A stretch of DNA of 64,000 nt from Torreya grandis. Lineage: Eukaryota > Streptophyta > Pinopsida > Cupressales > Taxaceae. A model generated the notes under the pieces. It saw only the letters and a program-made list of their open reading frames with translations. It was not told the origin of the DNA and did no database searches. The stretch lies in NCBI GenBank assembly GCA_037957365.1, contig JARHVA010000316.1, positions 2,324,501 through 2,388,500 of the forward strand. Direction: 5' to 3'. Of the stretch, positions 24,250 through 35,361 are shown in pieces. A program made the translations under genes and the position numbers. Within the stretch, counting starts at the first letter, position 1. Each line of letters begins with the position of its first letter.

Positions 24250-25780
24250 GCACAATAAGGGAAATGATAATAAGACTATAAATTTACTTATCTGACCATT
24301 GGTTCATGTAATCATCATAGTTTTGGATATGTGTAGCCACAACTTTATATCTTGTTTATATCTCTACCCATTTAACAAGGACATTGCAGATTCATATGCA
24401 AACATCATGCACATTAAATACATTTAGGAGTTATAATTATCCAATCAAATTCTATACAAGCTTGGGTATATTTGTGTTCTTGATGACACACCTCACCAAA
24501 GACTCATCTAGGAGGCATATTATGCCAAGCCATCAAACCACCTTGATGTCTTAAAGAATCTAACTACATTATAGTTGCACTTGTACTAGCTACACAGTCT
24601 CATAGAAATGAAGCACCACATCAAGTCTTACATTCCTTTTTGCATCATAAATCCCAAAAATAGGATGTTTTGACTTTATATACCTCTATCATTTCCATCC
24701 AGACCATGGGAATCCATTGGCATGGATTCAATGACTGGGTTTCCTATGAGGAAGCACCAACATGATGTAGTGGTGAATGAATAAGTTAAAAAAATGGATA
24801 TCATGGTTTCATGTAAAAATAACATTGACACAACTATCAACATGTAAGATTTATTCAACCATGTATGGGTTCATTTTGGACTCCCATCATCCATCCTATA
24901 CGATCGATATCTATAATTTTTGAGTCACTTTTGGCAAGTCTTATGGGAATTGATGGATATGTAATTGGATCAGTCAATGGCATTTCATCCACAAATAGAT
25001 GGATAAACAAAAAATTTAAGCCACACACTTTTTCATTTTATATAAATGTACAACTATGTGCATTCTCACACTTGGTATGATAACCTAATATACATCTATC
25101 ATGACTAAAAAAAATTCTTCACAATTCTATAGGGCATAATCCATTCCAAGCATGCATTAGGTTTTAGCCTATGACACTTATATACTACTCATATTTCACA
25201 CTAGTTGACACTATGTTATAGACACAAGGAAAGGATATAGACAAAATTCATAATTTTATGCAACACATAAAATCTTTTCATCACTAGGTTTAGAAGATTC
25301 TTTCACAATCACCAAAAAATGTACAAGGAGTGATATGATATGTATCACACACCTCATGCATTCCATGTTGGTGATAAAGTATGTCTGCATATTTAAAAGG
25401 AATGCTTCAAGGGTCCACACTAAAATATCATGCCTTTGTGCTATGGTCACTACACCATTCTCTGCATAGCTTGTGAGAACTCTTTTTTCTTGATCTTCCT
25501 TCATATTTGGACATGCACCAAGTATTCAATGTAGATATCCTTAAGACTTACTTCCCTCCACTTCTTGAGATAGTAGTGACACAACATCCTTCTAATGTGG
25601 ATGTCAAACACTTATGACTTAATGCTATGGATCATATTATCAAAGTGACAAACACACATACCCACCATGGCACACATCAACTTCTCAAAGTGGTCAAGGC
25701 AGTGTAATATGTTAATCAAGCTATGTGGTATAACCTTCAACAACTTCATTTTCAGTTCCCACAACTAAAATAGGATGAAA
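24250..25780 (+). pseudogene. Ty3/gypsy RNase H end and integrase, lineage 2, copy B (3' of LINE)
   Basis: Reading continues from the pre-LINE fragment. Integrase core: PWESIGMDSM-like sequence near 24,700. Then HVWVHFGLPSSILYDRYL near 24,860, FLSHFWQVLWELMDM near 24,920 and SMAFHPQIDG near 24,975, carrying the second Asp and the surrounding motif of the DDE core. After that come ILHNSIGHNPFQACI near 25,115 and a C-terminal domain with KNVQGVI...SAYLKGMLQGS near 25,310-25,410. Stops and shifts are frequent. Integrase inserts element DNA into the chromosome. Copy A lacks this part. Confidence 0.75.
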
Positions 25781-25832
25781 TAGAGACAATTTATATTCCA
25801 AAAAAGGTGAATGATCTATTATCATATTCAAA

Positions 25833-25910
25833 TTTCCATACACTTTTCTTTTATGCACCTACACATCTCATGCACCTCTAACCTTGGAGTTATTTCTTTA
25901 TGCCAAACCC
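25833..25910 (+). repeat. possible 3' LTR fragment of copy B
   Basis: A stretch beginning catacacttttcttttatgc resembles the inside of the 5' LTRs (5,447 and 15,848), including the following 'cacctctaac-ttggagttattt' pattern. The match is short and the LTR ends are not recognisable. Confidence 0.3.
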
Positions 25911-26655
25911 AAGCTCAATCTTCTACTTGACCTTGGCATAAGAGTTTGGTGAACACCTAAAAATGGTAAAGTGAGATCACTGAGAAGAAACAAGATAGCT
26001 AAGATGCTAATGGTGCATGCACAACAAAAATAATGAGAACTATGTGGAAATGAATGCAATGCAACAAACCAAGTTTTGGTTGTAGGCAGTGATGGTGGCT
26101 ATGGAGAGATGGAAACATACACCAATGGTATGACAACAATAGTCTCAATGGAAAACACATATGATAATGGTGGAAAGGATAGAAGGAATGGAATGATGGT
26201 GACATATGGATCATTGATGTTGGGAAAAAAATGACACAGAGCTAGGTGGTTGGAGAGAGGTCTCTGAGAGGCATGGTGGTCAAGGGGTTATCATGAGTGA
26301 CACCCTTATGTTTTTTATGCAATGTGAAATAAGGTTAAGGTTAGGGTTTGCAAATAATAATATTATTATTTTGGAAAAGTATAGACCTATTTTGTGTAAC
26401 TACACAAAAAATTAAAAAAAATGCATGTCAAGAGGCCATTAATGGCCAAATTAAAAAATCAAAAACTTTGGCACTAAGAGTTTATTTTAGATGAAATAAA
26501 AGTCAAAACCAAACTTCTGTTATTATCTAGACATGATGGTGAGGTCAGAATCAATCTAGAGAGATGTGAAAGTTGTTGATCCAAACAAAATCCTTCCAAG
26601 TTTATTTCATTTTGTAGTTAAAAAAATAGAAGTGTAATAGGTGGTCCTTTAAAGA
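25911..26655. other. unassigned AT-rich stretch
   Basis: No recognisable gene. The minus-strand frame 26,214-25,999 is His/Phe-rich low-complexity sequence and unlikely to be coding. Confidence 0.3.
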
Positions 26656-26656
26656 G

Positions 26657-26668
26657 CTCTAATACCAT
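26657..26668 (-). promoter_or_regulatory. minus-strand primer-binding site of an LTR element
   Basis: gctctaatacca is the reverse complement of tggtattagagc, one base from the TGGTATCAGAGC complement of initiator-Met tRNA. It is followed on the plus strand by TG (26,669-26,671 region), as the inner end of a minus-strand 5' LTR should be. Confidence 0.6.
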
Positions 26669-27290
26669 GTAAAATTGTTGGAGGGGTTTCATGATATATA
26701 AAAATACCTTAATACTTCTACCCATATGCATGCATAAACTTAATCAGTAAAAGCAACAAAGGAAAAAAGTCCTAGATTTTATCCAAGTAAATAGGTTTAC
26801 CTCTTTTAATTAATACCTCTGGAAAAAAGATCCAGTATTAAAAAAGTAATTCTCTCATCAAAAAATAAACCTTTCACTCTTTCCCTCTATACTCTTATAT
26901 AGATAAAATGGAGGTTAAGGTTAGGGTTTTGGTGAGTACATTATGTTTTAAAATAAAACTTCTTATAATAAATTATTTAAGTAAACAATTATTTCGTAAT
27001 CTTCTCTAATAATAATCTATCGATAAATGTGTTTATAATTATTGTATATCCCTAATTAAAATTAAAAAATAAAAGTGCATCTTATACCGTACGAAAGTCT
27101 ATAAATAATTATTAAACTAGCACTCTCTAACATGTAGTTTTATTTAATTAAATAGAGATTATAATTTTATGCTTTCGTTATTAATTGAATCCTCTTAATA
27201 TTTATTTCCATCACCTAACACTTTAATCCATAATTTTTCAATTAAATTCCTATGTGTTGTACTTATACTTGGTGATGGCAAGTAAGGCTC
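26669..27290 (-). mobile_element. LTR remnant in minus orientation
   Basis: Sequence immediately beyond the minus-strand primer-binding site starts 'tgtaaaattgttggag', a layout common at the inner LTR edge of plant copia-like elements. A TATA-like ctcttatatagataaa on the plus strand near 26,894 lies in the block. The outer end is not visible and no internal coding region remains on the other side (25.9-26.65 kb), so this is a fragment or a heavily decayed element. Confidence 0.4.
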
Positions 27291-27320
27291 TAGCATTATT
27301 AGAAGGTGTGCAATTTAACC

Positions 27321-27500
27321 CCATGACAACTTGAATGACTACTCATTTTTTTTTAAGACTCTACTTAAATATATAATCCACATTGGGATGTGTGTAATTA
27401 ATACCCATGACAACTTGAATGATTACTCATTTTCTTAGGAGGATGACTCTACTTAAATATATAAGCCACATTATCCTCATGTGTGTAACTCTTTTTTATA
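27321..27500. repeat. tandem duplication, about 88-bp unit
   Basis: Two units begin ccatgacaacttgaatga (about 27,320 and 27,407) and share 'tactcatttt', 'gactctacttaaatatataa' and 'ccacatt' in the same order, ending at 'tgtgtgtaa'. Confidence 0.7.
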
Positions 27501-27603
27501 TATTGTGTATAGTGATGAGCGGTGAGTATTCAAGGATTGCAAGTCAATGGTTCAAGGTAGAACTAAGAGAGATAAAAAAAAGTGGGGAGAGAAGATTCCA
27601 AGT

Positions 27604-27606
<3 letters not shown>

Positions 27607-27662
<56 letters not shown>
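27607..27662. repeat. (GT)28 microsatellite
   Basis: 56 uninterrupted bases of GT. A perfect tract of this length is probably polymorphic. Confidence 0.95.
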
Positions 27663-27665
<3 letters not shown>

Positions 27666-27699
27666 CTTTGTAACATAGTTAAACACCAATAAATAGCTT

Positions 27700-28430
27700 A
27701 GTCTTTGTTTTCATTATGAGACTTGTGTTGTTGAGAGAGTGAGAGTAATGGAGTACAACTAGAAAGTAAGACAACCATTCACTTGGTCCCCCATTCTCGT
27801 TTGCACTAGGAACCTTTTTTTTAGTATTAATATAAGATTATAATGGATTTCTTGTTTATATTTCAAAAAGAAAATTGTGTAAATACATTTGAAAAATGTT
27901 GCCTTCTTTCTGGTTAGGATTGAAGAATGATGCATTGTCAAAGAGGGATGGGTGGGTTAGCAATTGTATGGTTTGAATGATTACATGTCTAATGTCCGTA
28001 TTATGAGAAAACCATGAGGAAGAAAAGGGGTCATGGTTCAAGTTTTTTATTTAATTGAAAAAAATGTAAACTTTATAGCAAGCTAGTTCTTCTTGTAGTG
28101 AGTTGTCTTTCTCTAATCTACGATATGGAAATAGTAAACATGTTGATGAATATTTATTAAAGTTTTGTAAAGGGTCAATTATTTAATTTTAGTACATTAT
28201 GGAGTAATCATTTGCATTGGAGAGGAGTTTCAAATAAGACTCTATTGATCATATGGATGTTAGAGGTGGTAACCTCTTATTGCCACCCTTTTGACATTTT
28301 TTGTATTCAATTCTATCTTTGTTTTAAAAAGTTTGTAATTATATACATGATGCTATGCTTTTTAACTTGCAACTCTAATGAACGTTGAACTTTATGGTAA
28401 TCGTGACTAATATTTTGATTATTTTTTTGG
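27700..28430. other. AT-rich spacer upstream of the TNL gene
   Basis: No gene, element or RNA recognised; short minus-strand frames at 27,759-28,041 have no motifs. Confidence 0.35.
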
Positions 28431-28439
28431 CTTAGTCAA

Positions 28440-28780
28440 AACCCCCCAAAAGTGATTAAATAAAATAACCTTATTATTATTATTTATTAAATTTTTAAGT
28501 AGTAAAAACTAATAACCTAACTAAGAAAGAAATATGTATATTAGTTGATCCTCACTGTAAAAATATCGAACACAAAAATATTTTGTTACATTTTATTCTA
28601 TTTTATACTACTTAATTAAAAACTCCAAAAAACTATTAAATAAAATAACTTTATTATTATTAATTAAATTTTTAAATAATAAAAACTAATAATTTAAATA
28701 AAAAAGAAAATAAATAAATATATTATATATATATATATATATAAATTGATCTTCACTATAAAAATATCAAACACAAAAAT
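28440..28780. repeat. imperfect tandem duplication, about 190-bp unit, with (TA)n
   Basis: The pattern 'attaaataaaataac-ttattattatt ... aaaaactaata ... ttgatc-tcact-taaaaatatc-aacacaaaaata' occurs at about 28,448-28,582 and again at about 28,633-28,778. The second unit contains a (TA)n expansion near 28,725-28,744. Confidence 0.65.
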
Positions 28781-28922
28781 AAGTGACTAAACGTAAGTGT
28801 GTTCACCTTATCCATTTTATTATCGAACATAACAATATAACTATTATTACTTAAAAAATAATAATATATAAAAATTTGGGTTCGAACAGTAGCTCTGCTC
28901 CCGGTTAGCCGCCTCCCCGCAT

Positions 28923-28944
28923 TTAATAATAATAATAATAATAA
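28923..28944. repeat. short (TAA)n tract
   Basis: About seven AAT/TAA units just upstream of the TNL leader region. Confidence 0.85.
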
Positions 28945-29384
28945 TATGAAAAGGTTTCAAAATTTCCACTGTCATGTCATACTGTCTTCAAAAAAATATT
29001 CCGCACGAAAGAGAGGGAAAATCTTGTCTTCCATAATTGTGATGTCCAACACGATTCCTTTTTCAGACCATCGACAGAAGAATTTTTATGCCTTTCGGAG
29101 GAAGTGGGTCAAAGATGCTGCTTCTGCTCTTCACAGTGCACCCCTTCCACGCGCTTTTCGTACTCAACTCTCATCCACTCTTTCTACGCTTTGCTCGCGT
29201 CTTATCGTTATTAATAACCCTGCTTCCTCTGCTCTCACCATACTATTAGCCTTTGCCCTTTCAAGAATTTCAAACGCTAATATCAGTTTTCCTTGTTTCA
29301 ATTCCTTTGGCTTTGAAGCATTAATTCAATACAAACCCCGTTTCTATCAGTTTTCTTTGTTTCTGTGCGTTTCAGTTAATCTCT

Positions 29385-29901
29385 ATGGCAACCGCTATAA
29401 ATGCTTTTGAGGTAATTGCACCGTCTGCATCTACTTCTGCTGCATCCTCATCGAAGCATTACGACGTGTTCGTAAATCATCGCGGACCAGATGTTAAATA
29501 CACGCTGGCTAGCAGTATCTACCATGCCCTCAATGGCATGGGACTGAGGGTGTTTCTCGATTCAGAAGAGCTGGAATTGGGGACTTTTTGCCTGAAGCAA
29601 TACAAGAAGCAATGCGCACTGCTTCACTTCATATAGCTATTTTTTCTAAAAACTATGTGCAATCCGCCTGGTGTTTGGCCGAGCTGGCATTTATGCTCCA
29701 AACGGGCACCAAAATTATCCCCGTCTTCTATCATCTTCAGCCTGATGATGTACGATGGGCAGTTCAAGGAAAAAAAATGTATGCAGATGCCTTCTCCGAC
29801 CATGAAAAGAAGGGTAGATACTCCCCAGAACAGCTTCAGCGGTGGAAAGGGTCACTCCACACGGTTTCATTTTATACGGGCGACATCATTAACAATGAGA
29901 A
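29385..29901 (+). pseudogene. TNL exon 1, TIR domain, frameshifted
   Basis: The first frame gives YDVFVNHRGPDVKYTLASSI (TIR-1; most TNLs have SFRG) and GLRVFLDSEELELG. The second frame takes over with FLPEAIQEAMRTASLHIAIF and SKNYVQSAWCLAELAFML (TIR-3 region), then TKIIPVFYHLQPDDVRWAVQ. The shift falls at the run of four G (29,579-29,582), where one more G would restore DF and a single frame. A donor GTAAG begins at 29,902. Confidence 0.85.
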
Positions 29902-30051
29902 GTAAGAAACGAATACTCTGCCTCCCGCACTGCACTTATCAAATCTTTTCTATTATGAAATTCCAGTGCTTTTTGTTTCATTGCTTGTTATAAACAATAG
30001 CATTGAGTGAAGTTTGTTCCATTTTGCTTTTATGGTATTCCACACTTTTAG

Positions 30052-31092
30052 AATGTCGTGAATCGTGTATTGAAAGAAATGGAAAAGGTTCCGTTACAGG
30101 TTGCGAAACATCCAGTGGGTCTCAATGAAGCCGTACAAGACTTTGAAATGACTGCACTTCAATCTGCTGGCGCGAGCCATGAAAATGTTAAAATTGTGGG
30201 AATATGGGGCATGGGTGGTTCTGGCAAAACCACACTTGCAAAAGAATTATACAACAAGAAATGCTCGGACATAGGGAGGTCGAGTTTTCTTTTTGATCTT
30301 CGAGATGCTGCTGGGAAAGGCAAGTTGCATAAGAAACAGAAGAAACTTCTAGAGGACCTTCGTGTCACAGCACCATCCTTTGATAATGTAGAGGAAGGCA
30401 AAGGGATTCTCGCAACCCATTTGAAATCTCTCTGTGTCTGTATGGTTTTGGAACTGTATGCTCTATTGCCCCAACCGGACAGCCGTGGACGCGGCAGTTC
30501 GATTATTGTCACAACACGCGATGCGGGCGTCCTTATATCTTGGGGCATCTCAGTCGTTTATAAAATGAGAGCACTAAGACCCTTCCATGCCAAGCAACTT
30601 TTTTGTTGGCATGCATTCTTACTGCCCTCTCCACCGTGCGAATTCGAGGATCTTGTTGAAGACTTCATATATGCTTGCCATGGATTGCCTTTGTCTCTGA
30701 CGGTTTTGGGAGCGCAACTCTATGGCAAGTCTCGCAAGGATTATTGGGTTTCTGAATTAAATAAGATATCAAGAATATTGCCCAGCGACATCCAACAGAG
30801 GCTGAGAGTGAGCTATGATGCACTGGATGAAGAAGAGAAAGAGATGTTCTTGGATTCCGCTTGTTTCTTCATTGGAGAAGAGAACAGTTTGGCGATTGCA
30901 GCATGGGATGGACTCGGGTGGAGTGGTCTCCATGGATGGGAAAGGTTAGTGAATAAATGCCTTGTCGACCTTGAGGAGAAGAATCAGATAAGAATGCATC
31001 ATCATTTAAGGGATTTGGGAAGGGAAATTGCAAACGGACGGTCACCCTACCGTCTATGGTTTCCCAGGCAGGTTATCGACATTAAGCATCAG
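30052..31092 (+). pseudogene. TNL exon 2, NB-ARC domain lacking kinase 2
   Basis: Open throughout. P-loop GMGGSGKTT at 30,208-30,234; RNBS-B SSIIVTTRD near 30,500; GLPL box CHGLPLSLTVLG near 30,675; RNBS-D FLDSACFFIG near 30,850. Between the helix before kinase 2 and ALLPQPDS (about 30,420-30,465) the usual hydrophobic-LDDV strand is absent; only a short LCVCMVLELY remains. This removes the Walker-B aspartates. The MHD motif reads MHH (third codon cat at 31,000-31,002). Acceptor AG is at 30,050-30,051 and donor GT at 31,093. Confidence 0.88.
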
Positions 31093-31202
31093 GTAAAGAT
31101 TTAGTTTTCTTTTAACGTTTGTCTATCTGCGTGCGTGCCTGCTTTTTACCGGTTTTATTGATTTGTATAGGTTACTTATTTTTACTTCGATTTCCTGTGC
31201 AG

Positions 31203-31541
31203 AAAAGAATACGGATCCGAGGAATAGTAAACAAAATTGATTACTATGACGAGTTTCCTCACAATCTTCCTCGTTGTTCCTCGAAAGGAAAGATCGAAGT
31301 CGACACAAGCGAAGGAGTTCATAGCCTCAAACCCTCCAAGCTTGGATTAAAATTTCTTGTTGGTAATGGAGATTTTCTTAATAAAAAAGTACTTGACCAG
31401 GTATCAAGAGAACTCGTCTGGTATAGATGGTCCGGATTCGAGCATAGGAATCTTCCGTCGTGGCCTTCGTTGAAAAATTTAAGAATTTTAGAGCTTTATG
31501 GGGGTCCGTGCTTACAAGATTTGTGGGAGGCTGATGCGGAT
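31203..31541 (+). pseudogene. TNL exon 3, NBS-LRR linker
   Basis: Acceptor gtgcag ends at 31,202 and donor GTAAGT starts at 31,542, giving 113 codons in phase 0 with exon 2. It encodes a linker with LGLKFLVGNGDF and ELVWYRWSGFEHRNLPSWPS, then the first LRR-like turn (SLKNLRILELYGG). This part is intact. Confidence 0.82.
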
Positions 31542-31629
31542 GTAAGTATCTTGCTTTACTTTCTTTTAAATATGCAGTTGGAATTTTTCCTTTCTGCTAA
31601 ATTTTAACTGAATCGAAAATTTTCTCCAG

Positions 31630-32889
31630 GCTCCTTTGTAGCTAAGAGAGTTGGTTATTTCTGACTGCCTAAAATTCCAAGGATTTCCAAGGTCGATAGG
31701 ACATCTGAAGCATTTGAAAAAGATAACAGTAAATCCAATTTTTACACTGAAGAGCCTCCCAGAGGAATTCTGCCTTCTCAAATCGCTCGAGCACATGGAA
31801 TTTCAAGCCTACCAAATGTCATCATTACCTAACCGTTTTGGCGAGTTGACAAACCTACGGCATCTAGATTTGTCCTTTTGCTTTGAGTTGGGGATGTTGC
31901 CAGATAGCTTTAAGCAGTTGACACTATTGCAATATTTAAATTTCAGCCATTGCTCGGAAGTCTTTTTCAATTCAGACAACATTCTGGAAAACATGACAAA
32001 GCTCGAGTATCTGAACTTTCATGGTTGCAAGCAATTGGAAGAGGTGCCTCGTCACATTGCAAATCAGGCCTCATTGAAAGAGCTCTATTTAGATGATACC
32101 TGCATATGGGAATTGCCAGCTAGCATCGGTCAACTCAGCAAACTGGAAATTCTACATGTAAGGTGTTACACGTTGACAAGCTTGTCAACAGCTCTTGGGG
32201 ATTTGTCCTCTTTAAGGGAACTTGTTATCGGTGAATGTTTGGGGATGGAATCCCTACCGGACTCTCTTTGTCGTCTTGGTCTCTTAGAGAAGTGGACTAT
32301 ATGTGATACGAAAGCCACGTCTATACCAAACCGATTAATTCAACTGGTTAATCTTAAAAGACTGGAAATAAGGAAGAGCCCAATAAGGGAGTTGAGTGTT
32401 GGGCCAGGATGCTGCAACCTCAAGGAGATATATCTAAAATGGACAAATGTGTCCAAGATTACCATTTCTGAAGACTGTTGTCTCTCTCTTAAAACTCTCC
32501 TACTTCAAGATAATGATCATTTAAGGGAGGTCGAATCCCTGCCAACAACAGTGGAGACCTTAGATGTGCGTGGGTGTGCAATGCTGAAGAATATAAGAGG
32601 TATCCATGGCCTGGTAAACCTTCAAACGCTATGCATATGGGACTGTCCAGAGCTAGATGCGCTTCCAAGTTTTGCAGATTTGACTTCTCTAAAATATTTT
32701 GATTTGAAAGGTTGCCACAAAGTTGAGAAGATAGAAGGTTTAGAACAGTTGACTTCATTGGAGCATTTCAAAGCATATCTTTGCCTGAAGGTGCCGTTTA
32801 TAGTTAGGTTGGAGCAGACAAGATTGAGGGAGCTGGTACTGGTAGCAAACGAGAGATCAGTTGTTGAGCCTTGCATCCATACGATACAG
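31630..32889 (+). pseudogene. TNL exon 4, leucine-rich repeats, with early stop
   Basis: Starts after tttctccag. The fourth codon is TAG (31,639-31,641), where a glutamine codon (CAG) would join APL to LRELVISD. The remaining 416 codons are open and form about a dozen LRRs of 23-25 residues. Examples are LTNLRHLDLSFCFELGMLPD, LTLLQYLNFSHCSEV, LSKLEILHVRCYTLTSL and LTSLKYFDLKGCHKVEKI. Donor GTAAGC starts at 32,890. Readthrough or a short intron shift could bypass the stop, but no alternative acceptor was evident. Confidence 0.85.
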
Positions 32890-32966
32890 GTAAGCATAGT
32901 TGTTAAAAATATAAATGTATTGTTATCATTATCTGATTGAATGAGCGTTTTGCAGACAATGTGCAG

Positions 32967-33362
32967 AAATGGCCACGCAATGTGATAATGTGCACAAGGG
33001 CAGCATGTGATGTGGGATCACTTTTAAACACCTTTGCCTTTCGAAATGTGTCTCTCCTCGACTCCATTGCCATCGCTAAAATTGGACGGTTAAAATTGAG
33101 GTGCAAGCGTCCCTCCAATGCCAATCCCAATAAGGGCATTATGATATGTCTTATAATAAATTGTGTTTCACCACTCATGGACTTGCATATAAGTCCTAAA
33201 ATGTATCGGGGTTTTGAAACGGAACTCGGCAGGGGAAAATGGGTATGGATGGGCGTCTTCACACCAGGTGATTACATTTGGCTTGGGGCAAACGAAATCA
33301 AAATAGGCGAACTACCGGTAAACGGCGTCAATGAGGTGGAGGCAGCGTGGTTAGTGACGGGC
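32967..33362 (+). pseudogene. TNL exon 5, C-terminal domain, cut by a transposon
   Basis: Using the AG at 32,965-32,966 the frame continues from exon 4 in phase 0 (KWPRNVIMCTRAA...). The nearer AG at 32,954-32,955 would give a stop within ten codons. The domain contains NKGIMICLIINCVSPLMDLH and GKWVWMGVFTPGD, a beta-rich post-LRR domain common in conifer TNLs. After AWLVTG the frame runs into transposon sequence and a stop at 33,369-33,371. Beyond the transposon (35,371) it resumes in the same frame with KENRLVRAF. Confidence 0.8.
33354..33362 (+). repeat. transposon target-site duplication, left
   Basis: gtgacgggc, repeated at 35,362-35,370. Removing one copy and the element restores the coding frame of the TNL last exon. 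Confidence 0.8.
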
Positions 33363-33378
33363 AGGGGTTAAATTTGAC
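33363..33378 (+). repeat. left terminal inverted repeat
   Basis: aggggttaaatttgac, exact inverse of the right end. It is followed by an internal palindrome TGACGG...CCGTCA (33,375-33,396). Confidence 0.82.
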
Positions 33379-34487
33379 GGTCACCCTTGCCCGTCAAGAA
33401 AAATTTTTGTGACGGTTTTTAAGATAATGTCACTTTGCACGTAATGTTCATTTATCATTTTTGACTTTCATAATTTTATATAGAAATTAATTAAATTTTT
33501 GGTTCTTGTGATGGGGAACCCTGAACAAATCTCCAGATGGATATTTCTCAATATTTCTCAAGTGTATTGTAATTTGCCTAAATAGACGGAAAATGAAGTT
33601 TTTATGATCAAAACTAGTATTGTAATTTGCAACTAGAAAAACATGATTTGACTAAAGTGGCAAATTGGCAATAATGATTCTTAGCGCAGAATGAAAGCCA
33701 AAGCTAAGCAATACGAAAAAATAAACTATGAGATGAAAAACCAAGTTTAGATACATAAAAAGCCAATGCAATTTTCAAATGGGTACTGGAGTCCGGGCCC
33801 TGGAATACTTTTGCGGTGCTGTCAACCTGTCACTGCTAGTCTGCTACCCTATTCTGTCGCGGCCCATATATTCTCAGTTTCTCACTGCCAAGTGTCAAAC
33901 GCTGTCACGCAGGCTGCAGGCTGTGGGCTGCAATTGGAATTTGGGGGGAAATTGGAAATTGGAATGGAAATTATGCAATGACCAGTGGCAAAGAGTCAAT
34001 CAAAGACCAACCCTCTTCAACTACCATGGCAATTCATCAATGCTCATCGCTGAGGTGGAGATTTAATATATATTTAGCGTAGGGTACGAATTTACGAGGC
34101 AGGCAAAACCCATACATGATGATGAGAATAGTTTAAAAGGGCACCTACGTGTCACGAGATTAGCCATTCATCGACCGCCACCGTTGAAATAGCTATCCGA
34201 CAGAGATCAAAATATCTGAAGTTGCACTGTGATTGGATTTGTCTTCCACTAGCATGATGTGGACTCAATACAGTCTGTCTATATAGCACGACATTCATCA
34301 AGGACAACCGACTTCAACTGAGAACACTAATCCAGGCTAAGACGTGGCAGGTTTGATAATTTTTCTTTCAGGTCTAGGGTTGCTATAATAAACAAGAAGA
34401 TATAGCCATATCATGAATTTCCCAAATATGAATAAACTCTGATTGCCTTCATTGATTCTTTCTTCGCAGGTTTAAGTTTCAACTATA

Positions 34488-35215
34488 ATGGCAATAATAA
34501 AATTGATCAAATTATCCGTTAATTTCATTTGTGAAGAGAACTCATTTAAAAACGGTACTGAGTTACCTGGATCGGGCGCAGATCCAAATGATATCATGGT
34601 GAAGGAAATTTGGGTTTGCAACCATCCAGAACTTCCCAACGCGTCTTCCATTTCTTTTCCTGCGTTGTCTATTCTGCCTGCCCCATGTGTTTATTCCCTT
34701 ACTCTCCTTCCTTTCTGCGTGTTCCCTCCCTTTTTCTTGTGTTTCATTTCACCATACCTTGGTGTTGCTTGATCTCTTTCCCATTGTGTTCCTTATCTTC
34801 TGCATTCTACTCTCTCCCCCCTGCTCAACGCATCTTCCCTATGCATTTTCTACGAACCTCCTACCATTTACTTCTCCCTACGTCCTTGCCTTCTATCTCT
34901 GCGTCCTGGCTTCTTCACCACGCCACACAAGTGTGGAGTGCCTACGAGGCTATGACCTACCAACTCCAAGAGGCGAAGCAAGCAATGCTACGCTGTAAGC
35001 AAAGTCAAATCAGTATTAACGATGTGACCTGCTGGCTGCTAGCTCTATCACTATGTCAAGACGCGAATCCCTGGAGGCTGGAGCCCGCGTACTATGGTGC
35101 CGTCAGACTGAAGCAGCGGAGAGACAGACGGAGATTCGAACTCGGGGAGTCGGGAATCGGGATTCCGGAGCTGGAGAGCTGGTGGCTAGACCGGGACGCC
35201 CTTATAGAAAATTAG
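34488..35215 (+). other. possible captured sequence inside the transposon
   Basis: Overlapping open frames (34,488-34,772 and 34,610-35,215) lie in a GC-rich block, preceded by a polypyrimidine-AG (ctttcttcgcag, ending 34,470). The second frame is Pro/Ser/Leu/Phe-rich at first, then charged (LKQRRDRRRFELGESGIGIP). Neither matches a family I know. It may be a fragment of a host gene carried by the element, or non-coding. Confidence 0.25.
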
Positions 35216-35344
35216 AATGGGTGTTTTTAAAAAGTGAACGTCAAAATGACAGTTTTTAAAAAAAAATTCCCGTCCTTCATTACGGTTTTTTAAAAAAATT
35301 GGAAGTATTTTACGTTTAAAATGGTAAAAAATGTTTAAACGGGG

Positions 35345-35360
35345 GTCAAATTTAACCCCT
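35345..35360 (-). repeat. right terminal inverted repeat
   Basis: gtcaaatttaacccct, exact inverse of 33,363-33,378. Confidence 0.82.
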
Positions 35361-35361
35361 G

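Larger units (their letters stand above)
33363..35360. mobile_element. TIR DNA transposon, non-autonomous, Mutator-like
   Basis: Perfect 16-bp terminal inverted repeats (aggggttaaatttgac at 33,363-33,378; its reverse complement at 35,345-35,360). A 9-bp flanking duplication supports a class II element of the Mutator type (8-11 bp duplications are typical). Subterminal 'gacggttttt/tacggttttt/gacagttttt' repeats lie near 33,410, 35,245 and 35,282. At about 2 kb it has no recognisable transposase. The interior is much richer in G+C than the surroundings, particularly 33,780-34,030 and 34,550-35,210, which could be captured host sequence. One extra G (35,361) separates the right TIR from its duplication. 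Confidence 0.8.

Noticed and set aside
25999..26214. His/Phe/Ser-rich minus-strand frame
   Set aside because: Low-complexity composition and no homology recognised.
26318..26342. ggttaaggttagggttt, telomere-like sequence (also near 26,912)
   Set aside because: Only one or two irregular units each; no telomeric array.
28880..28925. GC-rich 'ttcgaa...ccggttagccgcc' segment, considered as a tRNA T-arm
   Set aside because: No cloverleaf can be drawn around it and no acceptor stem pairs.
28946..29410. 154-codon open frame overlapping the start of the TNL gene
   Set aside because: It ends in the first TIR codons in another frame and has no domain. It is most likely 5' leader of the TNL transcript that happens to be open.
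30159..30548. 129-codon minus-strand frame
   Set aside because: It lies exactly opposite the NBS coding sequence and is its antisense shadow.
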